The notes under the pieces: model-generated
The model's database searches: none
Seen by the model: only the letters and a program-made list of their open reading frames with translations
What the model was told of the DNA's origin: nothing
Source: Bradyrhizobium sp. SSBR45G
GTDB lineage: Bacteria; Pseudomonadota; Alphaproteobacteria; Rhizobiales; Xanthobacteraceae
DNA: 64,000 nucleotides
Assembly: GCF_030159255.1 (NCBI RefSeq)
Contig: NZ_BSCT01000018.1
Coordinates: forward strand, 89,425 to 153,424
Direction of reading: 5' to 3'
Position numbers and translations under genes: made by a program
Part shown: positions 54,423-62,127 of the stretch, one piece after another
Layout of the letters: every line of letters begins with the position of its first letter
Numbering within the stretch: the first letter of the stretch is position 1

Positions 54423-55313
54423 ATGCAACGACGAGACGTGCTGCTGACCGCGGCAGCAGCCAGCTTCGCGGCGACGCGACCGAGCCTTGCCGCCGCTCCG
54501 ACCACGGCTCGCGCGCGCATTCGTTGCAGCGACGGCGTGACGCTCCATCACGAGGACTGGGGCAGCGGCCGGCCGGTGCTGTTCGTGCATGCCTGGGCGC
54601 TGACCAGCGCGATGTGGACCTACCAGATATCGGATCTCAGCCAGCGCGGGCTGCGCTGCATCGCCTTCGACCGCCGCGGCCACGGGCGCTCCGACGTGCC
54701 CGGCAGCGGCTACGAGCTCGACCGGCTGGCCGACGACATCGCCGAGGTGATCGCGCAGCTCGACCTCGATGACGTCGCGCTGGTCGGCATGTCCATGGGC
54801 TGCAACGAGATCGTCAACTATGTGAGCCGTCATGGCACGGCGCGCCTCTCGCGGATCGCGATGCTCGGCCCGACCACGCCGTTTCCGCTGCAGACGCCGG
54901 ACAATGCGCGCGGCGCGCCCCGCGGCTATTTCGAGCAGTGCTGGGCGGCGTGGCAGAGCGACTTTCCGAAATGGATCGAGGACAACAAGCTGCCGTTCTT
55001 CACGAAGGAGACCTCACCGCAGCTGATGGAATGGGTTGCTGCGATGATGCGCCAGATGCCCATTCCGGTCGCGGTCGCCACCAACCGCGCGCTGATCGCG
55101 ACCGATCTGCGGCCGGTGCTGGCGAGGATCGACCGGCCGGTGCTGATCCTGCATGGCGACAAGGACGTCTCGGCACCGCTCGACATCACGGGCCGGCCGA
55201 CCGCGGCCGGCATCGAGGGCGCCGAGCTCAAGGTCTACCCCGGCGGCCCGCATGGACTGTTCGTGACGCACATGGCGCAGGTCAATGCCGACCTTGCCGC
55301 ATTCCTGGCGTGA
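54423..55313 (+). CDS. Tat-exported alpha/beta hydrolase
   Basis: A 296-residue alpha/beta hydrolase resembling non-haem chloroperoxidases and esterases. The signal MQRRDVLLTAAAASFAATRP has a twin-arginine pair, so it is probably exported folded to the periplasm. The mature domain has oxyanion-side HAWALTSAMW, nucleophile elbow VGMSMGC with the catalytic Ser, the catalytic Asp in HGDKDVSAP and His in PGGPHGLF. The ATG at 54423 is preferred over 54417 because AGGAG lies eight bases upstream of it. It likely hydrolyses an ester; the substrate is not deducible. Confidence 0.9.
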   Translation: MQRRDVLLTAAAASFAATRPSLAAAPTTARARIRCSDGVTLHHEDWGSGRPVLFVHAWALTSAMWTYQISDLSQRGLRCIAFDRRGHGRSDVPGSGYELDRLADDIAEVIAQLDLDDVALVGMSMGCNEIVNYVSRHGTARLSRIAMLGPTTPFPLQTPDNARGAPRGYFEQCWAAWQSDFPKWIEDNKLPFFTKETSPQLMEWVAAMMRQMPIPVAVATNRALIATDLRPVLARIDRPVLILHGDKDVSAPLDITGRPTAAGIEGAELKVYPGGPHGLFVTHMAQVNADLAAFLA

Positions 55314-55335
55314 CGCTTGTGAGAGGCCGCGCGCC

Positions 55336-56838
55336 CTACTCGCCCTCGTCGCTGGCCAGCACGCCCTTCACGGCGCGCGCCCAGCCGGCGAGCTTGCGCT
55401 GCCGCGTGGCCGCGCTCATCGCCGGCTTGAAGCGGTGCTCGAGCCGCCAATTGTCGGCGAATTTCTCCGGCTCCGGATAGACGCCGGCGTGGAGGCCGGC
55501 GAGATATGCGGCCCCTAACGCTGTCGTCTCCTGGATCATCGGACGGTCGACCGGTGCGTCGAGCAGGTCGGCGAGGCGCTGCATGGTCCAGTCGGATGCG
55601 GTCATGCCGCCGTCGACGCGCAGCACGATCGTCGCCGCTGACGCATCCGGCCAGTCGGCGCGCATCGCGGCCCACAGATCGTAGGTCTGGTAGCAGACGC
55701 TTTCCAGCGTGGCGTGCGCAAGCTCGGCCGGGCCGGTGTTGCGGGTCAGGCCGAACAGCGCGCCGCGGACGCGCGGATTCCAATACGGTGCGCCCAAGCC
55801 GACGAAGGCCGGCACCAGATAGACCGACTGCATCGAGTCGGACTTGTCGGCGAGCGGGCCGGTCTCGGCGGCGTGCCTGATGATGCCGAGCCCGTCGCGC
55901 AGCCACTGCACCGCCGAGCCGGCGACGAAGATCGAGCCTTCGAGCGCGTAGGTCCTGACGCCGCCCAGCTGATAGGCGATCGTCGTCAGCAGCTTGTTGT
56001 TCGATTTCACCGGCGTGGCGCCGGTGTTGAGCAGCGCGAAGCAGCCGGTGCCGTAGGTGGACTTCATCATGCCCGGCGTGAAGCAGGCCTGGCCGATGGT
56101 CGCGGCCTGCTGGTCGCCGGCGATGCCTGCGACCTTGATCGGGCCGCCGAACAGATCCGGCGTGGTGGTGCCGAAATCGGCGGAGGAATCCTTCACCTCG
56201 GGCAGCATCGAGCGCGGCACGCGCAGCAGCTCAGGCAGCGAATCGTCCCACTGGCCGGTGTGGATGTTGAAGAGAAGCGTACGTGATGCATTGGTGGCGT
56301 CGGTCGCGTGCACCTTGCCCCCTGTCAGCCGCCACAGCAGATAGCAGTCGACCGTGCCGAACAGCAGCTCGCCGCGCTCGGCCCGCTCGCGTGCGCCCGG
56401 CACATGGTCGAGGATCCAGGCGACCTTGGTGCCGGAGAAATAGGGATCGATGATCAGGCCGGTCCGGGCGCTGACATCGGGCTCATGGCCTTCCGCTTTC
56501 AGTTTCGCACAGATGTCGGCGGTGCGGCGGTCCTGCCAGACGATGGCGCGATGAACGGCCTGGCCGGTGGCGCGATCCCACACCACCGTGGTCTCGCGCT
56601 GGTTGGTGATGCCGATCGCGGCGATGTCCTTTGCCGACAGACCCGCCTTCTCCAGCGCGTCGCGGCAGGTCATCACCGTCGAGGTCCAGATGTCCTCCGG
56701 CTCGTGCTCGACCCAGCCCGACGCCGGGAAATGTTGCGGGAATTCCTGCTGCGCCACCGCGGCAATCGAGATGTCGGAACGGAACACGATCGCGCGCGAG
56801 GACGTGGTGCCCTGATCGATGGCCAGCACGAAAGACAT
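55336..56838 (-). CDS. glpK: Glycerol kinase
   Basis: A 500-residue FGGY kinase that makes glycerol 3-phosphate from glycerol and ATP. Characteristic parts are AIDQGTTSSRAIVF at the N terminus, GITNQRETTVVWDRATGQAV, GTKVAWILDHVPGARERAER with the ion-binding region, AGIAGDQQAATIGQACFTPG, MKSTYGTGCFALLNTG and the final DGGMTASDWTMQRLADLL. Length and motifs are normal. No glpF or glpD neighbour is in the window. It is convergent with the Tat-exported hydrolase; a palindromic repeat pair follows upstream. Confidence 0.96.
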   Translation of the reverse strand: MSFVLAIDQGTTSSRAIVFRSDISIAAVAQQEFPQHFPASGWVEHEPEDIWTSTVMTCRDALEKAGLSAKDIAAIGITNQRETTVVWDRATGQAVHRAIVWQDRRTADICAKLKAEGHEPDVSARTGLIIDPYFSGTKVAWILDHVPGARERAERGELLFGTVDCYLLWRLTGGKVHATDATNASRTLLFNIHTGQWDDSLPELLRVPRSMLPEVKDSSADFGTTTPDLFGGPIKVAGIAGDQQAATIGQACFTPGMMKSTYGTGCFALLNTGATPVKSNNKLLTTIAYQLGGVRTYALEGSIFVAGSAVQWLRDGLGIIRHAAETGPLADKSDSMQSVYLVPAFVGLGAPYWNPRVRGALFGLTRNTGPAELAHATLESVCYQTYDLWAAMRADWPDASAATIVLRVDGGMTASDWTMQRLADLLDAPVDRPMIQETTALGAAYLAGLHAGVYPEPEKFADNWRLEHRFKPAMSAATRQRKLAGWARAVKGVLASDEGE

Positions 56839-56967
56839 GGGGCTTCTTCCCGGAAGGTTGACGACGTTGGGGCGACAAGCAAGCGGATTGGGACGGGAAG
56901 GTCAAGGAGGTTGGGACACGCGTCTTCCCGCGCGCTGCAGCCGCAGTCGACTCGGCTGCGCATGACT

Positions 56968-57132
56968 GCGCCCTCTCCCCTTGCGGGAGAGGGCTACACC
57001 GACGAGAGACGCAAGCTCACTCGGGTGAGGGGTTGGTGCCACAGGCACGCTCCGAAGATGAGGAGAGAGACCTCTCACCCGGCTTCGATGCTTTGCATCG
57101 AAGCCACCCTCTCCCGCAAGGGGAGAGGGCGC
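56968..57132. repeat. Palindromic repeat, GCGCCCTCTCCCC family
   Basis: The left arm GCGCCCTCTCCCCTTGCGGG is mirrored by the right arm CCCGCAAGGGGAGAGGGCGC about 140 bases away. Between them are GAGAGACGCAAGCTCAC and CTTTGCATCGAAG-type inverted pieces. The element fills most of the 324-base gap between glpK and the SDR gene. Confidence 0.87.
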
Positions 57133-57162
57133 AGACGTCGTGTGGAAACAGCTCTGCGCCAG

Positions 57163-57936
57163 CTACACCGCCGCTGTCGTCACGCCGCCATCCACCACGA
57201 TGGTCTGCCCGGTCATGAAGGTCGAGGCATCCGACGCCAGATATGCCACGGCGCCGGCGATCTCGTGCGGCTCGCCGATGCGGCGGAGCGGTGTGGTGGC
57301 GCAGCGCTGCTTGAGGCGGGCCTCGTCCTCCCACAGCGCGCGGGCGAAATCGGTCTTGACCAGACCGGGCGCGACGCAATTGATACGGACGCCCTGTGGG
57401 CCCCATTCGCCGGCGAGACTGCGGCACAGCGAGAAATCAGCGGCCTTGGAGATGCCGTAGGCGCCGATCATGGTCGAGCCGCGCAGGCCGCCGATCGAGG
57501 ACACGATGATGACGGAGCCCTTGCCGCGCGCGGCCATCGGCGGGATCGCCTTGGCGCAGAGCCAGAGATTGCTCTTGACGTTGGAGGCCATGATCTTGTC
57601 GAAGGCCTCGTCGGTGATGTCGAGCAGCGGACCGTAATACGGGTTCACGGCCGCGTTGCAGACGAGAATGTCGACCTGGCCGTAGTGCTTCACCGCGCCG
57701 TCGATCAGCGCGTCGACTTCGGCGCGGCGCGAGATGTTGCAGGGGATGACATGGGCGTCGCCGCCATTGGCGCGAATGCCGGACGCGACCTCCTCGCAGG
57801 CGTCGGCCTTGCGGCTGGAGATCACCACCTTGGCGCCGAGCTGCGCCAGCAGCTCAGCAGAGGCGCGGCCGATGCCGCGGCTCGAGCCGGTGACGACGGC
57901 GACCTGTCCGGCGAGGTTGAAGGGATTGGGGGTCAT
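57163..57936 (-). CDS. SDR-family oxidoreductase of the pim-like cluster
   Basis: A 257-residue classical SDR: cofactor loop VTGSSRGIGRASAELL, NNAG-type VCNAAVNP, catalytic Ser (VSSIGG), Tyr/Lys (AYGISKAAD) and the C-terminal GQTIVVDGG. Its N-terminal region resembles 3-oxoacyl-ACP reductase FabG and human DHRS4-like reductases. It lies downstream of the ligase-thiolase-dehydrogenase genes and could act as the 3-hydroxyacyl-CoA dehydrogenase step, but two repeats (57961-58140) separate it from them, so membership of the operon is uncertain. Confidence 0.92.
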   Translation of the reverse strand: MTPNPFNLAGQVAVVTGSSRGIGRASAELLAQLGAKVVISSRKADACEEVASGIRANGGDAHVIPCNISRRAEVDALIDGAVKHYGQVDILVCNAAVNPYYGPLLDITDEAFDKIMASNVKSNLWLCAKAIPPMAARGKGSVIIVSSIGGLRGSTMIGAYGISKAADFSLCRSLAGEWGPQGVRINCVAPGLVKTDFARALWEDEARLKQRCATTPLRRIGEPHEIAGAVAYLASDASTFMTGQTIVVDGGVTTAAV

Positions 57937-57960
57937 ATTCTGCTCCTCCGCAGCGGCCTC

Positions 57961-58043
57961 GTAGCCCGGATGAGCGCAGCGATATCCGGGGTCTCACGAA
58001 CTGCCGAGATGAACCCGGATGTCGCTGCGCTCATCCGGGCTAC
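57961..58043. repeat. GTAGCCCGGATGAGCGCAGC palindromic repeat
   Basis: GTAGCCCGGATGAGCGCAGC at the left pairs with GCTGCGCTCATCCGGGCTAC at the right (20 bp perfect), with a second inner pair GATATCCGGG / CCCGGATGTC. It can fold into one long hairpin. Confidence 0.9.
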
Positions 58044-58059
58044 GAAATCTCGCTCCGCC

Positions 58060-58140
58060 GTCATTGCGAGCGAAGCGAAGCAATCCAGGGCCTCACGCGC
58101 GACTCTGGATTGCTTCGTCGCTTCGCTCCTCGCAATGACG
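58060..58140. repeat. GTCATTGCGAGC palindromic repeat, short copy
   Basis: GTCATTGCGAGCGAAGCGAA at the left pairs with CTTCGCTCCTCGCAATGAC at the right; inner CAATCCAG / CTGGATTG also pair. A shorter relative of the elements at 21081 and 24619. Confidence 0.9.
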
Positions 58141-58155
58141 GAGGAACCTGTCGAC

Positions 58156-59298
58156 CTAGATCAACCCACCCGCTTCGCTGACGCGGCGCATGTGGTAGTC
58201 GGTGTCGCCGAAGGTGGTCTCGATCATCGTCAGCCGCTTGAAGTAGTGGCCGATCTTGGTCTCCATGGTCATGCCGATGCCGCCATGGAGCTGGATCGCC
58301 TGCTGCCCGACATATTTGCCGGACTTGCCGATCTGCACCTTGGCCGCGGCGACCGAGGTGGCGCGCTCCTTGGCGTCGTCGAACTCGGCGGCCATGGTCG
58401 CGAACATCGACATCGAGCGCGCCTGCTCCAGCGCCACGAACATGTCGGAGGCGCGGTGCTGCAGCGACTGGAACGAGCCGATCGCGACGCCGAACTGCTT
58501 GCGCGTCTTGATGTACTCGACCGTGGTCTTGAGCGACTCGTCCATCAGGCCGACCGCTTCCGCGCACAGCGCGATGCGGGCCTCGTCGACGACGCGCTCG
58601 ATCAGCGGCAGGCCATGGGCCGGATCGCCGATGACCGCATCGGCGCCAACTTCCACGCCGGTGAAGGTGATGTCGGCGGCGTGCAGGCCGTCCTGCGTCG
58701 GATAGCCCTTGCGGGTGACGCCCTTCGCATCCGCCGGCACGATGAATACGCCGATGCTGGACTTGTCGCGCTGGCCACCTGACGTGCGCGCGGTCACGAT
58801 CAGGGTGTCGGCGTTCTCACCGTTGAGCACGACGAATTTCTCGCCGTCGATGACATAGCCGTCGCCCTTCTTCTTGGCGGACGTGGCGACATCAAACAGG
58901 TCGTAGCGCGACTGCTTCTCGAGCTGGGCGAAGGCGAACGTCTTGCTGCCGTCGATGATGCCGGGCAGATGCGCCGCCTTCTGCGCCGCCGAGGCACCAT
59001 GGCGGAGAAAGCCGCCGGACAACACCACGGTCGCCAGATACGGCTCGAGCACGAGCGCGCGGCCCATCGCTTCCATCACGATCATGGTCTCGACGCCGCC
59101 GGCGCCGAAGCCGCCGTCGTCCTCGGAGAACGGCAGCCCGAGCAGGCCCTGCTCGGCGAGCTTGGACCACATCGCCTGGCTCCAGCCGCCCTTCTCCTTC
59201 ATGTACAGCTTGCGCTTGTCGAAATCATAGGCATCCGCCAACAGGCCGTCGATGCTGTCCTTGAGGAGGCGCTGCTCCTCGGTGAGATCAAAATCCAT
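58156..59298 (-). CDS. pimD: Acyl-CoA dehydrogenase, pimeloyl-CoA dehydrogenase small-subunit-like
   Basis: A 380-residue flavoenzyme. It begins MDFDLTEEQRLLKDSIDGLL and has the acyl-CoA dehydrogenase layout (N-terminal helical, beta-barrel, C-terminal helical domain with TRKQFGVAIGSFQSLQHRAS). The beta-barrel FAD loop is degenerate (ALVLEPYLATVVLSG, FAFAQLE), as in the small partners of heteromeric dehydrogenases. Order and length match pimD of the Rhodopseudomonas pim operon, where it pairs with PimC. GGAGAGTC precedes the ATG. It lies 145 bases after the pimC-like gene. Confidence 0.85.
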   Translation of the reverse strand: MDFDLTEEQRLLKDSIDGLLADAYDFDKRKLYMKEKGGWSQAMWSKLAEQGLLGLPFSEDDGGFGAGGVETMIVMEAMGRALVLEPYLATVVLSGGFLRHGASAAQKAAHLPGIIDGSKTFAFAQLEKQSRYDLFDVATSAKKKGDGYVIDGEKFVVLNGENADTLIVTARTSGGQRDKSSIGVFIVPADAKGVTRKGYPTQDGLHAADITFTGVEVGADAVIGDPAHGLPLIERVVDEARIALCAEAVGLMDESLKTTVEYIKTRKQFGVAIGSFQSLQHRASDMFVALEQARSMSMFATMAAEFDDAKERATSVAAAKVQIGKSGKYVGQQAIQLHGGIGMTMETKIGHYFKRLTMIETTFGDTDYHMRRVSEAGGLI

Positions 59299-59328
59299 TG
59301 GTTGACTCTCCAGTATCCCCATTCTCCG

Positions 59329-59410
59329 TCATGCCCGCGCTTGTCGCGGGCATCCACGTCGTGCCGTTGTGCGGGGCGGCGTGGATGGCCGGGTCAAGCC
59401 CGGCCATGAC
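59329..59410. repeat. GTCATGCCCGCGCTTGTCGC palindromic repeat, copy 2
   Basis: The left end GTCATGCCCGCGCTTGTCGC partly pairs with the right end CAAGCCCGGCCATGAC, and CATCCACG pairs with CGTGGATG. Related to the copy at 49376. It lies between the two acyl-CoA dehydrogenase genes. Confidence 0.85.
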
Positions 59411-59443
59411 GGCGTGCGTTGTCGAGGCGCCGCGGCTCACATG

Positions 59444-60634
59444 TCAGAGCCCCAGCACCGCCTTGGCGATGATGTTGCGCTGGATCTCGTTGGAGCCGCC
59501 GTAGATCGAGACCTTGCGGTTGTTGAAGTAGCTCGGCGCGATCTGGGCGGTCCAATCCATGGTCTCGTTGCTGTCGTCGTCGCCATGGACATCGTAGGGC
59601 GCGGCGAACGGGCCGATCACCTCCATCAGCAGCTCGGTCGTGGTCTGCTGGATCTCGGAGCCCTTGATCTTCAGCACCGAGGACGCCGGATTGGGCTTGC
59701 CCTTGCCATGCTTGCCTTCGTCGGCGACGACGCGCAGCTGGGTCAGCTCCAGCGCCTTCAGCTCGACCTCGCAGGCCGTCAGCTTCTCGCGGAACGACGG
59801 GTCTTCCAGCACCGGACGACCGCCGGACTCGATCTTGCCGGCCAGCTCCTTGATGCGGCGGATGCGCTCCTTGGAGACGCCGACCCGGGCAATTCCGGTG
59901 CGCTCATTGCCGAGCAGGAATTTGGCGTAGTCCCAGCCCTTGTTCTCCTCGCCGATCAGGTTCTCGATCGGCACCTCGACGTCGTCGAAGAACACCTCGT
60001 TGACCTCGTGGCCGCCGTCGATGGTCTGGATCGGACGCACTGTGACGCCCTTCGACTTCATGTCGAACACGATGAAGGAGATGCCCATCTGCTTCTTGGC
60101 CGCGGGATCGGTGCGGCAGAGGCAGAAGATCATGTCGGCGTGCTGGGCGAGCGTCGTCCAGGTCTTCTGGCCGTTGATGATCCATTTGTCGCCGCGGCGC
60201 TCGGCCTTGGTCTTCAGCGAGGCGAGGTCGGAGCCGGAGCCCGGCTCCGAGAAACCCTGGCACCACCAGTCGTCGACATTGGCGATGCGCGGCAGATACT
60301 TCTTCTTCTGCTCCTCATTGCCGAAGGTGTAGATGACCGGGCCGACCATGCTGACGCCGAAGGCGAGCGGCTGTGGCGCCGGATAGGCCTGCAGCTCCTC
60401 GTTGAAAATGTAGTGCTGCACCGAGCTCCAGCCGGTGCCGCCATATTCCTTCGGCCAGTGCGAGACGCCCCAGCCCTTCTTGTTGAGGATGCGCCACCAG
60501 GTCACCATCTCGTCCTTCGACAGATGACGGCCCTCGACCATCTTTCGCCGTGTCTCTGGCGGCACGTTGTCCTTGAAGAACGCCCGCACTTCCTCGCGGA
60601 ACGCCTGCTCTTCCTTCGTGAATGCAAGATCCAT
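59444..60634 (-). CDS. pimC: Acyl-CoA dehydrogenase, pimeloyl-CoA dehydrogenase large-subunit-like
   Basis: A 396-residue acyl-CoA dehydrogenase. It starts MDLAFTKEEQAFREEVRAFF and has the FAD-binding GFSEPGSGSDLASLKTKAER, KWIINGQKTWTTLAQHADM and the C-terminal VSIYGGSNEIQRNIIAKAVL, all conserved in functional dehydrogenases. It would introduce the alpha-beta double bond in a dicarboxylyl-CoA. Position after the thiolase gene and before the smaller dehydrogenase, with lengths 396 and 380, matches pimC-pimD. GGGAGGATCC precedes the ATG. Confidence 0.87.
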   Translation of the reverse strand: MDLAFTKEEQAFREEVRAFFKDNVPPETRRKMVEGRHLSKDEMVTWWRILNKKGWGVSHWPKEYGGTGWSSVQHYIFNEELQAYPAPQPLAFGVSMVGPVIYTFGNEEQKKKYLPRIANVDDWWCQGFSEPGSGSDLASLKTKAERRGDKWIINGQKTWTTLAQHADMIFCLCRTDPAAKKQMGISFIVFDMKSKGVTVRPIQTIDGGHEVNEVFFDDVEVPIENLIGEENKGWDYAKFLLGNERTGIARVGVSKERIRRIKELAGKIESGGRPVLEDPSFREKLTACEVELKALELTQLRVVADEGKHGKGKPNPASSVLKIKGSEIQQTTTELLMEVIGPFAAPYDVHGDDDSNETMDWTAQIAPSYFNNRKVSIYGGSNEIQRNIIAKAVLGL

Positions 60635-60683
60635 TGGATCCTCCCGTGTGTCGTGTGGTCCTGTTAGTTCGTCTCGCTCCGCC

Positions 60684-60832
60684 GTCGTCCCGGCAAACGC
60701 CGGGACCCATAACCACCGGCGGACGTTGGGGGCGCAGGCATCTGCCAACGTGCCTCAAGCGACATCACGCGGTATGGGTCCCGGGTCGGCGCCTGCAAGC
60801 GCTGTTGCGCTTGCAGGCTTGCCCGGGACGAC
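60684..60832. repeat. Palindromic intergenic repeat, GTCGTCCCGG family, copy 3
   Basis: It begins GTCGTCCCGGCAAACGCCGG then GACCCATAACCACCGG and ends TATGGGTCCCGG ... GCCCGGGACGAC. A nested perfect hairpin CCTGCAAGCGCTGTTGCGCT / TGCAGG lies in the right arm. Another GCCCGGGACGAC arm and a GAAATCCCGCGCG inverted pair follow to about 60915. Confidence 0.87.
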
Positions 60833-60920
60833 AACTTTTGGAAATCCCGCGCGACCTTTTGCCCGGGACGACAGTCGTGGAAAATCCCGCACGAGTTGCG
60901 CGCGGGATTTCGGTCGTCTG

Positions 60921-62108
60921 TTACTGCAGCACCTCGAACAGGCCGGCGGCGCCCATGCCGCCGCCGACGCACATGGTGACGACGGCGTATTTCGCCTTGC
61001 GGCGGCGGCCTTCGATCAGGGCGTGGCCGGTCAGGCGCGCGCCCGACATGCCGTAGGGATGACCGACCGCGATGGCGCCGCCATTGACGTTGATCTTCTC
61101 CGGATCGATGCCGAGCTTGTCGCGGCAATACAGCACCTGCACCGCGAACGCCTCGTTCAGCTCCCACAGGCCGATGTCGTCGACAGTGAGGCCATGGCGC
61201 TTCAACAGACGCGGCACCGCGAACACCGGGCCAATACCCATCTCGTCGGGCTCGCAGCCATGCGCCACGAAGCCGCGGAAGATGCCGAGCGGCTGCAGGC
61301 CGCGCTTGGCCGCATTGGCGTCGCTCATGATCACGCACGCCGAGGCGCCGTCGGACAGCTGGCTGGCATTGCCGGCGGTGACCGAGAAGCCGTCGCCGCG
61401 CACGGCCTTGAGGCTGGCGAGACCTTCGGCGGTCGTTTCCGGGCGCGGACCTTCATCCTGCGACAAGGTGACGTCCTTGAACGAGATGTTGCCCGTCGCC
61501 TTGTCGGTCACCGCCATCTTGGTGGTGATCGGCGCCAGCTCGTCGTTGAACTTGCCGCCCTGCTGCGCAGCCGCAACGCGGCGCTGGCTCTCCAGCGCAT
61601 ATTCGTCCTGGCGCTCGCGCGAGATGCCGTAGCGCTTGGCGACGATCTCGGCGGTGTCGATCATCGGCATGTAGACGTCGCCCTTGATCTCGAGCAGCGC
61701 CGGATCGGTCGCCTGGAACGCGTTCATCTTGTCGTTCTGGACCAGCGAGATCGATTCGCCGCCGCCGCCGACCGCGATCTCGACACCGTCGAAGATCACC
61801 GAGCGCGCCGCAAGCGCGATCGCCTGCAGGCCGGAAGCGCATTGGCGATCGATCGTCGTGCCGCCGACCGACACCGGCAGGCCGGCGCGCAGCAGCGCCT
61901 TGCGCGCGATGTTGCCGCCGGTCGAACCCTGCTGCAGGGCCGCGCCCATCACGACGTCCTCGACCTCGGCCGGATCGACCTTGGCGCGCTTGACGGCTTC
62001 GCCGATGGCGTGACCGAGCAGCGTCGCGCCGCCGGTGGCGTTGAGCGCGCCGCGATAGGCTTTGCCGATCGGCGTGCGGGCGGTGGAAACGATGACGGCG
62101 TCGGTCAT
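60921..62108 (-). CDS. pimB: Acetyl-CoA acetyltransferase / thiolase (PimB-like)
   Basis: A 395-residue thiolase. The N-terminal catalytic Cys is in IDRQCASGLQAIALAA, the acid/base His in NGGAIAVGHPYGMSGARLTG and the second Cys in VVTMCVGGGMGAAGLFEVL; NEAFAVQVLYCRD is also conserved. It cleaves 3-oxoacyl-CoA with CoA, releasing acetyl-CoA. The start ATG follows AGGAGGTCGCCC. It lies 19 bases downstream of the ligase gene, so co-transcription is almost certain. PimB assignment comes from context and length. Confidence 0.92.
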   Translation of the reverse strand: MTDAVIVSTARTPIGKAYRGALNATGGATLLGHAIGEAVKRAKVDPAEVEDVVMGAALQQGSTGGNIARKALLRAGLPVSVGGTTIDRQCASGLQAIALAARSVIFDGVEIAVGGGGESISLVQNDKMNAFQATDPALLEIKGDVYMPMIDTAEIVAKRYGISRERQDEYALESQRRVAAAQQGGKFNDELAPITTKMAVTDKATGNISFKDVTLSQDEGPRPETTAEGLASLKAVRGDGFSVTAGNASQLSDGASACVIMSDANAAKRGLQPLGIFRGFVAHGCEPDEMGIGPVFAVPRLLKRHGLTVDDIGLWELNEAFAVQVLYCRDKLGIDPEKINVNGGAIAVGHPYGMSGARLTGHALIEGRRRKAKYAVVTMCVGGGMGAAGLFEVLQ

Positions 62109-62127
62109 GGGCGACCTCCTGTTGTTG